A DNA stretch of 64,000 bases. It comes from Parasphingopyxis algicola. GTDB lineage: Bacteria; Pseudomonadota; Alphaproteobacteria; Sphingomonadales; Sphingomonadaceae. Below the pieces are notes generated by a model, which did no database searches, was not told where the DNA came from, and saw nothing but the letters and a program-made list of their open reading frames with translations. Positions 52,357-60,425 of the stretch are shown here, piece after piece; the stretch's first letter is position 1, and each line of letters starts with the position of its first letter. The stretch spans positions 3,546,501 to 3,610,500 of the forward strand of contig NZ_CP051131.1 of NCBI RefSeq assembly GCF_013378075.1. Reading direction: 5' to 3'. Position numbers and translations under genes: made by a program.

Positions 52357-54015
52357 ATGCCTATTATCGCGTTGAACGGGCCCGAAGCGATGCGTATTCG
52401 CAAGGCCAACGATCTTGCCACATGGGGCAGCCGAACGAAGGAAAATCGCGTCGAACCGGTCGCAAAACCGGCGTTCGATACGCCGTTTCAACTCCAGCCG
52501 GGCGAAAAGATCTTCACGATCGGTTCCTGTTTCGCCCGCCATGTCGAGGGCGAGCTCGTAAATCGCGGTTTCGAGATTCCGATGCGAGACCTGTTTCGGA
52601 AGGGGGCATTTGAGGGTCTCGCGCCGGAGATCGTGAACAATTTCGGTACGCCCTCGATCTACAACGAGTTTGCATGGGCCTTCGGCGAACAGGCGTTCGA
52701 CGAAGACAAAGCCATAGTCGAGGTCGGCAAGGACAGATTTGTCGATCTGCATATGGTGAACAGCATCCGTCCCGGGCCGTTCGACGAGGTCCTCGCCCGT
52801 CGCAAAGGCCTGTTGAGCGCGACACGGTCGCTCGCCGATTGCCGGGTTCTCATCATGACGCTCGGATTGGCCGAGGTATGGTGGGACGAGGAGGCGCAAA
52901 CCTATTTGAACACGGCGCCCTTGCCGACCGTTTTGAACGCGGCGGCCGACCGGTTCTCGCTGCACGTGCTAGATTTCGCCGAATGTCACGACTATCTCAA
53001 GCGCGCTCTGGACATCGCCTTTGCGCATGGCCGGGACGATCTGCGCGTTATCCTGACCGTTTCTCCGGTGCCGATGATGGCGACGCACCGGCGCACCGAC
53101 GTGATTACGGCCAACAGCTATTCGAAGTCCGTGCTGCGAACCGTTGCCGAGCATATAGTGCAAGCGGACGACCGGATCAGCTATTTCCCCAGCTATGAAA
53201 CGGTGACGCTGAGCGATCGCCGTTTGGCGTGGATGGACGATTTGGTCCATGTGTCCAAAGAGATGGTCGGGCTCAACGTGGACAGGATGGTCGACGCGTT
53301 CACCGGCAACCCCCATCCGGTCGAGCGCCAATTGCCCGCCACGGCCAGTCTTTCGAACGAAAATGCGGCCGCCCTGTTCCTTGCCGATCAGGCGCGCAGC
53401 GCGCGGGCTCTGGATGACGAGGCCTTTTTCGAAGAGCATCGCGACGAGGCTCGAAAATCGCCCGCCTTTGCTCTTGAATATGCGAAATTCCTATTCGCCA
53501 AGAAAGATCTCGAGGCGGCGCTCGATATCCTCGATAATGCGCAAGGCGTCGAAGCCGAATTGCTCCGCGCCAGTCTATTGCGTGCGACGGGAGCCTATGA
53601 CGAGGCGGCGGCTGTTGCGGCAAATGTCTGTCGGACCAATCCCAAGGGACAAGAGCAGTGGCGGCTCAGGCTCGACATCGCGGCCGCCCGCAAGGACCTG
53701 GAGGATATTGCGGTCATCGAGAAAGAGTGGCTGCAGGCCGCGCCGGCGAGGCGGGGAATCATCCTGTCTTTCGTCGGCAGCGCTTTTCGCCGGGCCGGGA
53801 ACGATCACGAAGCGCTCGATCGCCTGCGCGATTCCGGGATCGATCCCGCCGATGCCGAAGGCTTTGTGGCCGTCGAATGGGCTTGGGCCCTTCTCAGCTT
53901 GCAGGAATATGGCGAAGCCAGGGGCGTCATCGAAAAATTCGTCCCGCGTTCCGATTGGCAGGTCAACCAGGTCAAGCAGATCAGGAAAAAACTCGCCGCC
54001 GCCGAGGCCGCATAA
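52357..54015 (+). CDS. GSCFA-domain protein (SGNH-like) with C-terminal TPR
   Basis: A 552-residue protein. The GSCFA domain occupies about 40-320: FTIGSCFARHVEG, NNFGTPSIYNEFAWAF, MTLGLAEVWWDEEAQ and TVSPVPMMATHRRTDV, a family related to SGNH esterases and found in glycan loci; its natural activity is not well known. The last 200 residues form TPR-like helices (ALEYAKFLFAKKDLEAALDIL). The start ATG at 52357 is the one that begins a well-conserved head region. The gene points away from the GT29-like gene. Confidence 0.82.
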   Translation: MPIIALNGPEAMRIRKANDLATWGSRTKENRVEPVAKPAFDTPFQLQPGEKIFTIGSCFARHVEGELVNRGFEIPMRDLFRKGAFEGLAPEIVNNFGTPSIYNEFAWAFGEQAFDEDKAIVEVGKDRFVDLHMVNSIRPGPFDEVLARRKGLLSATRSLADCRVLIMTLGLAEVWWDEEAQTYLNTAPLPTVLNAAADRFSLHVLDFAECHDYLKRALDIAFAHGRDDLRVILTVSPVPMMATHRRTDVITANSYSKSVLRTVAEHIVQADDRISYFPSYETVTLSDRRLAWMDDLVHVSKEMVGLNVDRMVDAFTGNPHPVERQLPATASLSNENAAALFLADQARSARALDDEAFFEEHRDEARKSPAFALEYAKFLFAKKDLEAALDILDNAQGVEAELLRASLLRATGAYDEAAAVAANVCRTNPKGQEQWRLRLDIAAARKDLEDIAVIEKEWLQAAPARRGIILSFVGSAFRRAGNDHEALDRLRDSGIDPADAEGFVAVEWAWALLSLQEYGEARGVIEKFVPRSDWQVNQVKQIRKKLAAAEAA

Positions 54016-54193
54016 CACTGGCGCCGAGACACGAATGCGGGCCGGTTCTCGGCCTACCGCACAAGATGCCGAGCTTGTCGCTCGGTGCATTGCAGAGCCG
54101 ATAAATTGGCGCGCTTGGACGGAGGATCGCCGAACCCGAGACGCGTTGGCCAACCGCCGGGCCGCTCCAAGGATGGCCAACTCATCATGCCGG

Positions 54194-54230
54194 CTCAAAA
54201 GTACACGGAGCGAAGCGAGGGACTTTTGAG
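54194..54230 (-). terminator. Hairpin downstream of tRNA-Arg
   Basis: CTCAAAAGT (54194-54202) and ACTTTTGAG (54222-54230) form a nine-base perfect stem with a GC-rich loop. It lies just behind the 3' end of the minus-strand tRNA-Arg, so it is a reasonable transcript end. There is no following T-run. Confidence 0.5.
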
Positions 54231-54238
54231 CGAGATAG

Positions 54239-54315
54239 TGGCGCGCCCGGCAGGAGTCGAACCTGCGGCCTCAAGATTAGAAGTCTCGTGCTCTATCCAG
54301 CTGAGCTACGGGCGC
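54239..54315 (-). tRNA. tRNA-Arg (anticodon TCT), CCA encoded
   Basis: Reading the minus strand from 54315: acceptor GCGCCCG, D arm with GCTC/GAGC, anticodon loop CTTCTAA (TCT), T arm GCAGG-TTCGACT-CCTGC, acceptor CGGGCGC, discriminator G and CCA at 54239-54241. The cloverleaf closes perfectly in all stems. TCT reads AGA and AGG, arginine codons that are rare in high-GC genomes. It is a typical integration target and marks the right edge of the glycan region. Confidence 0.95.
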
Positions 54316-54433
54316 GTCCGAAGGTGCTGTAGCCAGCACGAACGGCGAAGGAAAGGTAGCATCGGGGATGGCCGGGCGATGACGCGCTCGATATCAAGAT
54401 GATACGCTCCAACCCCTTATCGGGAAGGGATAT

Positions 54434-55024
54434 ATGCCCGAACCGCGTACCAAGGCAGACAAGCTGTTCCGCCAGCGGCTCCTGAGCTGTTCGGATTTCT
54501 ACACCGATACGCTCGATGGTATCTGGGGCCCGAACTCCCGGGCGGCGGATCAGGCCTTCGAACGCAAAAGTGCGGCGATCGCGGCGGCCGAGGGCACCTT
54601 CGATCCGCGATCCGAGAAAAACATATCGGGCCTGCGCCCGGACGCCCAGGAACTGGCCCGCAAATCGCTGATGGCGGTCCGGACCGCGGGGATCGATGCG
54701 CGCATCATCTCGGGCACGCGCACCTATGCGGAACAGGATGAGCTGTACAGGCAAGGGCGGAGCAGGCCCGGGAGGATCGTGACCAACGCACAGGGAGGGC
54801 AAAGCTGGCACAATTTCGGCCTCGCCTGGGATATCGGCATATTCGTCGACGGTGCGTATCAGACCGCCGCCGAACCGTACAAAGCCGCCGCGGCGCACGG
54901 GAAGGTATCCGGCGTTTCCTGGGGCGGCGACTGGCTGCGGTTCAAGGACTTTCCCCATTATTTCCAAACCACGGCACTTGGCATGGCGCAGTTGCGCGCA
55001 CGATTCGAAAAAGGGTGCCGCTGA
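54434..55024 (+). CDS. M15-family D,D-/L,D-carboxypeptidase-like protein (endolysin type)
   Basis: A 196-residue protein. The zinc site is H126, D133 in SWHNFGLAWD and H175 in FPHYFQ, matching the S-x-H-x2-G-x-A-x-D motif of M15 enzymes that cut peptidoglycan stem peptides. The GTRTYAEQDELYRQGR block is also standard. No signal peptide is seen, as in phage L-alanyl-D-glutamate endopeptidases that need a holin; its source may be an old phage. It lies next to the tRNA-Arg gene. Confidence 0.85.
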   Translation: MPEPRTKADKLFRQRLLSCSDFYTDTLDGIWGPNSRAADQAFERKSAAIAAAEGTFDPRSEKNISGLRPDAQELARKSLMAVRTAGIDARIISGTRTYAEQDELYRQGRSRPGRIVTNAQGGQSWHNFGLAWDIGIFVDGAYQTAAEPYKAAAAHGKVSGVSWGGDWLRFKDFPHYFQTTALGMAQLRARFEKGCR

Positions 55025-55033
55025 GGCGGCGCC

Positions 55034-55945
55034 TCAGGAACCGATCGGGACGAAGGGCTGCGGGCGGTGATTGCCGTAGAGCGATAGCCGGCGGGTGCCG
55101 GGCACCGCATCGCCGCGCCGGTGAAAGCCGAAAACGTTGGCGACGACGAGCGTATTGCCGGGCACCGGATAGGCCTTCGGTTCCGGCAGGCCCATGGCCG
55201 CCATTTCCTCTTCCTCGATGCGGAACGAACCGGTCATGCCGCGGTGATCCTTCTGCACGCGGGCTTCGACGGCCGCCTCGGCCTTCTTCTCTTCCCAGGC
55301 AAGGCGCTCGGGCGTCAGCTTGTGGCTTCCGGGTACATAGACGAACGGGCCGTCCTCTTCGCGCACCGGATCGATGAAGAACCAGTATTTCATACAGTTG
55401 AAAAAGGTATCGCGGTGAAATTCGCGCTGCTGGTCGGGGATCTCGGTCTCGTCGCCGTTGACCGTCTGATAGATCCAGTTGCGGCGCGGCGACATGGTCT
55501 TGCCGGTCACGAGCCGGGCGAGGCGCTTGAACTGCGCGTTGCGCGGGAAGGCCGCAGCCAGCGGCCCGGGCTTGATGAAGCGATTGAGGGTGCCGCCGTC
55601 GAACCGGTCGAAACCCCAGTCATGCCGATCGCTGTCGCCGAACCCCCAGACTTCGGGTTTGTCGGGCAGCGGGGTGGCGGTCCTCGCCGCCTCTTCCGCG
55701 GCATGACATTCGTTGCGCAGCGCGGCGAATTCCTCGTCGGGCAGAAAATTCTCAATCGCGACGAAACCGTGATCCATCAGATGCTGTTCGTCGGCGTCGC
55801 GTACCCGCACCGTTTGCGCGCGGCGGAAACGGCAAATGGCCAGGGCGGCCTTGACGCGCTTGCGATGCATGCCCAGCCGGTTAAGGCCCGGATGGCCGAC
55901 CCAGGGATCGCTGAACACCTTCATGGATGTGAAAATCGAGTACAT
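55034..55945 (-). CDS. Phytanoyl-CoA dioxygenase-family oxygenase
   Basis: About 303 residues, with Fe ligands HRD (in REFHRDTFF) and a distal His in FGFHRRGDAVPG, with R in TRRLSL for 2-oxoglutarate. The PSHKL-like VPGSHKLTPERLAWEEKK block before it is typical of PhyH proteins that hydroxylate small molecules. The frame extends to 56020, but the ORF would then overlap the start of the queuosine-precursor transporter, so 55945 or 55924 are more likely. The substrate is unknown. It is divergent from the transporter at 56008. Confidence 0.83.
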   Translation of the reverse strand: MYSIFTSMKVFSDPWVGHPGLNRLGMHRKRVKAALAICRFRRAQTVRVRDADEQHLMDHGFVAIENFLPDEEFAALRNECHAAEEAARTATPLPDKPEVWGFGDSDRHDWGFDRFDGGTLNRFIKPGPLAAAFPRNAQFKRLARLVTGKTMSPRRNWIYQTVNGDETEIPDQQREFHRDTFFNCMKYWFFIDPVREEDGPFVYVPGSHKLTPERLAWEEKKAEAAVEARVQKDHRGMTGSFRIEEEEMAAMGLPEPKAYPVPGNTLVVANVFGFHRRGDAVPGTRRLSLYGNHRPQPFVPIGS

Positions 55946-56007
55946 GGCCGGGTTTTCACGCCAAAATCGGCTGGAATGCAAGATGGATATGGGGCAGGGG
56001 GACCGAT

Positions 56008-56742
56008 ATGAGCGACGCAACTATCGAGAAAATCGACGCTTCCGCGCTGGGCGGACGGCGGATGCGTTATTTCGATTTCGTGATGGTGGCGTTCGTCGTC
56101 ATCCTGTTGCTGTCCAATGTGATCGGTGCCGGCAAGGTCGCCAATGTCGATCTGCCGCTGATCGGTGCCTATGCTTTCGGCGCCGGAATCCTCTTCTTTC
56201 CGCTGTCCTATGTGATCGGCGACGTGCTGACCGAGGTGTACGGCTATGCCCGGGCGCGGCGCTGCATCTGGGCGGGCTTCGTCGCGATGTTGTTCATGGC
56301 GCTGATGGCGACGATCGTCGTAGCGATGCCGCCGGACGCCAGCTGGACGGGTCAGGCGGCTTATGAACAGGTGTTCGGCCAGGTGCCGCGGATCGTCTTC
56401 GCTTCGATCATCGCCTTCTGGGCCGGCGAGTTCGTCAATTCCTACGTCATGGCGCGCATGAAGGTCTGGACCGACGGCAAATATCTGTGGACCCGGACGA
56501 TCGGCTCTACGGTGTTCGGCCAGGGCGTCGACAGCCTGCTCTTCTACCCGCTCGCCTTTTGGGGCGTGTGGACCAACGAGCTGGTGGTCACGGTGATGAT
56601 CACCAACTGGCTGCTCAAGGTGGCATGGGAGGCGCTGCTCACGCCCGTCACCTATATCGTGGTCGGCTGGCTCAAGCGGCACGAGGGGCTCGACGTGTAC
56701 GACGCGCATACCGGTTTCACGCCGTTCAAGACGACGGTCTGA
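56008..56742 (+). CDS. yhhQ: Queuosine precursor transporter (YhhQ/VUT family)
   Basis: A 244-residue protein with about six membrane helices. VLTEVYGYARARRCIWAGF and FWAGEFVNSYVMARMK match the VUT/YhhQ family, which imports 7-cyano-7-deazaguanine or 7-aminomethyl-7-deazaguanine for tRNA queuosine. The motif-rich loop carries an RTIGSTVFGQGVDSLLF block typical of the family. It is followed by a small membrane protein 32 bases on, likely the same transcript. Confidence 0.9.
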   Translation: MSDATIEKIDASALGGRRMRYFDFVMVAFVVILLLSNVIGAGKVANVDLPLIGAYAFGAGILFFPLSYVIGDVLTEVYGYARARRCIWAGFVAMLFMALMATIVVAMPPDASWTGQAAYEQVFGQVPRIVFASIIAFWAGEFVNSYVMARMKVWTDGKYLWTRTIGSTVFGQGVDSLLFYPLAFWGVWTNELVVTVMITNWLLKVAWEALLTPVTYIVVGWLKRHEGLDVYDAHTGFTPFKTTV

Positions 56743-56774
56743 TGATGCGGCACCGGCCGGAAGGCCGATAGGAA

Positions 56775-57089
56775 ATGAGCATCTTCCAGGAGACCAAGCT
56801 TCTGCTCATCGACACTTTCGGGCTCTCCAAGGACGCGCTGCACATCTATGTCGGGCTGATCGTGTTTTTCGGCACCGCGCTCGTCTTCCGGCTGCCGCTG
56901 CGCGATATCCGGCCGGTACTCGCGGTGCTGCTAGCGGCGCTGGCTGGCGAGCTATGGGACATCTACGACACCGAAGCCATCGGTGCGCAGCAGGTCTATG
57001 CCGGCAATTGGCATGACATCTGGAATACGATGTTCTGGCCGCTGGCGATCATGCTGCTCGCGCGGTTTACGGGCGTCGCGAAGCGTTAG
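56775..57089 (+). CDS. Small membrane protein of unknown function
   Basis: A 104-residue protein with two to three hydrophobic segments (LHIYVGLIVFFGTALVF, PVLAVLLAALAGELWDIYD, MFWPLAIMLLARF). Start ATG 56775. The acidic WDIYDTEA loop with NWHD later is conserved-looking and resembles VanZ-like small proteins, but I do not recognise it firmly. It is probably cotranscribed with yhhQ. Confidence 0.7.
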   Translation: MSIFQETKLLLIDTFGLSKDALHIYVGLIVFFGTALVFRLPLRDIRPVLAVLLAALAGELWDIYDTEAIGAQQVYAGNWHDIWNTMFWPLAIMLLARFTGVAKR

Positions 57090-57148
57090 GGCCTAATCTA
57101 TCAGAATTTTCCTTGCGGCGCCTGAGCGTTAGCGAAGGTCTGACAAAA

Positions 57149-57814
57149 CTAAACCAGCGCTGCGACCAGCCCGTCGAAGAGCCGCTTGCCGTCGGTGCCG
57201 CCATGGGCGGGTTCGATCATCCGTTCGGGATGTGGCATCATGCCGAGCACATTGCCGGCCTCGTTGACGATCCCGGCGATATCCCGCGCCGAACCGTTCA
57301 CCCTCTCGCCGTAGCGGAAGGCCACCCGGCCTTCGCCCTCGATCCGGTCGAGCGTCGCCTCGTCGGCAAAATAATTGCCGTCATGATGGGCGACGGGGAT
57401 CGTGATCGCCTCGTTCGCCTCGTACCGGCTGGTAAAGGCCGTCTGGCTCGACGCCACGGTCAGCGCGACATCGCGGCAGATGAAATTGATCCCGGCATTG
57501 CGGAGCAGCGCGCCGGGGAGCAGCCCGGCCTCGGTCAGCAGCTGAAAGCCGTTGCAGACGCCGAGCACGGCGACGCCGCGGTCCGCTGCCGCCTTCACTT
57601 CGCGCATGATCGGCGAATTGGCGCCGATCGCGCCCGACCGCAGATAGTCGCCATAGGAAAAGCCGCCGGGCAGCGCGATCAGGCCGAGGCCGTTCGGCAG
57701 TTCGGTCTCGCGGTGCCAGACCATGTGCGGCCGGGTGCCGGTCGCCTGTTCGAGCGCCACCGCCATGTCGCGGTCGCAATTGGATCCGGGAAAGACGATG
57801 ACCGCGCTTTGCAT
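57149..57814 (-). CDS. purQ: Phosphoribosylformylglycinamidine synthase, glutaminase subunit
   Basis: A 221-residue class I glutamine amidotransferase: [11 protein letters not shown] at the start, [19 protein letters not shown], catalytic cysteine in [11 protein letters not shown], and the His/Glu in GMMPHPERM. It delivers ammonia to PurL for step four of purine synthesis. The start ATG 57814 overlaps the purS stop by one base (TGATG). PurL is not in the window. Confidence 0.96.
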   Translation of the reverse strand: MQSAVIVFPGSNCDRDMAVALEQATGTRPHMVWHRETELPNGLGLIALPGGFSYGDYLRSGAIGANSPIMREVKAAADRGVAVLGVCNGFQLLTEAGLLPGALLRNAGINFICRDVALTVASSQTAFTSRYEANEAITIPVAHHDGNYFADEATLDRIEGEGRVAFRYGERVNGSARDIAGIVNEAGNVLGMMPHPERMIEPAHGGTDGKRLFDGLVAALV

Positions 57815-58065
57815 CACGCCGCCGCCGCTTCGCTGTGGTCGCGCTCGATCTCGAAATTCTCGATCACCATGTTCGCGAGCAGCTTGCGGCACATTGCCTC
57901 GATATCCGCGTCCGAGACGTCGTCATCGAGATCGAGTTCGATCAGCTTGCCCTGGCGGACATCGTTGACGCCCTCGAAGCCGAGCGATTCGAGCGCATGA
58001 TGAATGGCCTTGCCCTGGGGGTCGAGAACCCCGTTCTTCAAGGTCACATGGATACGGGTTTTCAC
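57814..58065 (-). CDS. purS: Phosphoribosylformylglycinamidine synthase subunit PurS
   Basis: An 83-residue protein starting with GTG 58065 after a GGAGAT site. It reads [20 protein letters not shown] and [23 protein letters not shown], the PurS pattern; PurS bridges PurL and PurQ in the bacterial complex. Coupled to purQ by a one-base overlap. Confidence 0.95.
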   Translation of the reverse strand: MKTRIHVTLKNGVLDPQGKAIHHALESLGFEGVNDVRQGKLIELDLDDDVSDADIEAMCRKLLANMVIENFEIERDHSEAAAA

Positions 58066-58174
58066 GGGCTGATCTCCTGCAGGGCCAGAGTCGCGCGCTC
58101 TATGCTGCGATCGTCGCCTTGTGGCAAGGGGAGGGCGGCGATAGGTTGTGTGTTCGGGGCCGGAACAGCCGAGG

Positions 58175-59041
58175 ATGGTTGCATTGCAGGTGGAATCCAA
58201 AGGCTGGCTACGCGCCCTATTGCAAATCATTCTCTTCATCCTGGTGCTGGCCGGCGCGGTTGCGCCGCTGCTCCTCGTTCCCAACAGCCTGATCCAGTTT
58301 CTGCTCGCCACTATGGTCCTTGTCGCACTGCTGTTTGTCTGGGCGCGCCATGTCGATCGCAGACCCTTTTCCGACTATGGCCTGATGCCGTTTGGCAGAC
58401 TCCTTTCGGCTACTCTTGCAGGTCTGGTGATCGGCACGGTGTCGGTGGCAATTGTGTTCGGAGTATCGGTCGCGCTGGGCGCCATCGAGGTATCGGAATT
58501 GCCTGTCACGATCGCGTTCGCGGCCATTCTCTCATTCTTCCTCAAGATGCTTGTCGTCGGCGTCTGGGAGGAGATATTTTTTAGAGGGTTCCTGTTCACG
58601 AGCCTTCGGGATGTGTTCGCTTCCAAGTCCAACGCCCGGGCCGGCATTTTCGGAGCCTTGCTGGTGTCGTCCCTCGCGTTCGGCATAGCCCATTCCATGA
58701 CGGATCACGCATCGATTGCCTCGCTGGCTATCCTTGCCGTCAACGGAGCGATGCTCTGCATCCCTTTTGTGCTCACGGGCAATCTCGGCCTATCGATCGG
58801 ATTCCACGCCGCCTGGAATTTCGCTCAATCCAAGATTTTCGGGTTTGCGATGAGCGGAAATCCGGCCGAAGGATCGTTGATCGCGATAGAACAACAGGGA
58901 CCGGTCTTTTGGACCGGGGGCGCGTATGGACCCGAGGCCGGACTGGCTGGTCTGTTGGGATTGGCGGTCGGTCTGGCGCTGTTCGTTGCCGTCATTGCCC
59001 TGTTCCCCCGTCTGACCGGAAAATCCGGCACTTCGGGGTAA
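58175..59041 (+). CDS. CPBP-family intramembrane protease (CAAX-like)
   Basis: About 288 residues with eight membrane helices. Catalytic motifs are EEIFFRGFL (E-E-x3-R), FGIAHSM and HAAWNF. The family are glutamate intramembrane endopeptidases related to type II CAAX prenyl proteases; in bacteria they are tied to bacteriocin immunity or membrane protein turnover. The start is uncertain: ATG 58175 or GTG 58148. No prenylated substrate gene is visible nearby. Confidence 0.85.
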   Translation: MVALQVESKGWLRALLQIILFILVLAGAVAPLLLVPNSLIQFLLATMVLVALLFVWARHVDRRPFSDYGLMPFGRLLSATLAGLVIGTVSVAIVFGVSVALGAIEVSELPVTIAFAAILSFFLKMLVVGVWEEIFFRGFLFTSLRDVFASKSNARAGIFGALLVSSLAFGIAHSMTDHASIASLAILAVNGAMLCIPFVLTGNLGLSIGFHAAWNFAQSKIFGFAMSGNPAEGSLIAIEQQGPVFWTGGAYGPEAGLAGLLGLAVGLALFVAVIALFPRLTGKSGTSG

Positions 59042-59218
59042 CGATCGGTTCCCGCTATCCGGTCGCGGATCGATATCGGCATTCCCTCTTGCCGTCGGGA
59101 AATCCCTGACAAATCCCTTCTTCCTCGTTAACCCGATTTCAAAACCTTCTCCGTTAACAATCGGGCAGCGCGCATCTTACGCGCGGCGTATGACGATTCG
59201 TATCGGGGAGGCATCACC

Positions 59219-59368
59219 ATGGTTGCTTTGGCGTTGGGCATGTTCATCGCATTGTTCGCCTTTGGCGGCGATCTGCTGGGCTATCGCGATCCGGACGGCA
59301 TGGTGCAGCTGGCGCTCGTCGCGACCTTCGTATTCGGCATTATCTGCGGCAACAAACTCGGCCGCTGA
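59219..59368 (+). CDS. 49-residue membrane protein
   Basis: ATG 59219 with a strong GGGGAGG site nine bases upstream and a TGA at 59366-59368. The product (MVALALGMFIALFAFGGDLL and so on) has one hydrophobic N-terminal helix and one after a GYRDPDGMVQ turn, and ends CGNKLGR. It is too short for usual gene callers. It lies between the CPBP gene and purC. I do not know its role. Confidence 0.6.
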   Translation: MVALALGMFIALFAFGGDLLGYRDPDGMVQLALVATFVFGIICGNKLGR

Positions 59369-59398
59369 ACCGCGGATTTCCGGTGCCGGCGACGGCGG

Positions 59399-60178
59399 CT
59401 ATTTACCCCGCTTCTTGCGATGCTGTTCGAGGTCGAGCACTTCGTTTTCCGCACCCTCGGGCAACAGGCCCAACCGCCGCGCGACTTCCTGATAAGCCTC
59501 GACCTCGCCGCCGAGATCGCGGCGGAACCGGTCCTTGTCGAGCTTCTCGTCCGACTCCATGTCCCACAGACGGCAGCCGTCGGGACTGATCTCGTCGGCG
59601 AGAATCAGCCGCGAATATTCATTCTCCCAGATCCGGCCGAATTCGAGTTTGAAGTCGATCAGACGGATGTTGATGCCGGCAAACAGCCCGCTCATGAAAT
59701 CGTTCACGCGGATCGCCATGTCCGCGATCTCGTTCATCTCGTCCTGGCTGGCCCAGCCGAAACAGGCGATATGCTCTTCGGCGATCAGCGGATCGCCCAG
59801 CGCGTCGTCCTTGTAGCAATATTCGATCAGGGTGCGGGGCAGGGGCGTCCCTTCCTCGATGCCCAGCCGCTTGGAAAGCGAACCGGCCGCGACATTGCGG
59901 ACGACGACCTCGATCGGCACGATCTCGACCTGGCGCACCAGTTGCTCGCGCATGTTGAGGCGGCGGATGAAGTGGTGCGGTACGCCGATATGGCCAAGCC
60001 GGGTGAAAATATGCTCGGAAATCCGGTTGTTGAGCACGCCCTTGCCGTTGATCGTGCCCTTTTTCTGGTTGTTGAACGCGGTCGCGTCATCCTTGAAATA
60101 TTGGATGATCGTTCCGGGTTCGGGGCCCTCATAGAGGATCTTGGCCTTGCCTTCGTAGATCTGGCGGCGGCGGGACAT
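59399..60178 (-). CDS. purC: Phosphoribosylaminoimidazole-succinocarboxamide synthase
   Basis: A 259-residue SAICAR synthetase, starting ATG 60178. It shows [46 protein letters not shown] and [10 protein letters not shown], with the final [14 protein letters not shown] block. It joins CAIR and aspartate with ATP in purine synthesis. It lies one gene away from purQ/purS on the same strand. The frame extends upstream but that lies in the histidine kinase promoter area. Confidence 0.96.
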   Translation of the reverse strand: MSRRRQIYEGKAKILYEGPEPGTIIQYFKDDATAFNNQKKGTINGKGVLNNRISEHIFTRLGHIGVPHHFIRRLNMREQLVRQVEIVPIEVVVRNVAAGSLSKRLGIEEGTPLPRTLIEYCYKDDALGDPLIAEEHIACFGWASQDEMNEIADMAIRVNDFMSGLFAGINIRLIDFKLEFGRIWENEYSRLILADEISPDGCRLWDMESDEKLDKDRFRRDLGGEVEAYQEVARRLGLLPEGAENEVLDLEQHRKKRGK

Positions 60179-60425
60179 TGGCGTGACTCCCAAGAAAGAA
60201 GCGCGCCCCGGACGCGACGGTGAAAACGCGCGGGCCGGGGCGAAGGCGCTTGCTATAGCGAATGCCGCGCACCGGCGCAATTGCCGCGGCTACGGTGGGG
60301 CGCGGCAGAAAATCCACAGTACACAGGAATTGTCGCACGCCGCTCGTCACTTAAGAATTTGTAGGGTATTTGAGGCGACAACGAGACTGTTCGGCAAGAA
60401 CATCTCGTCCAGGGGGGGAGGAGCT

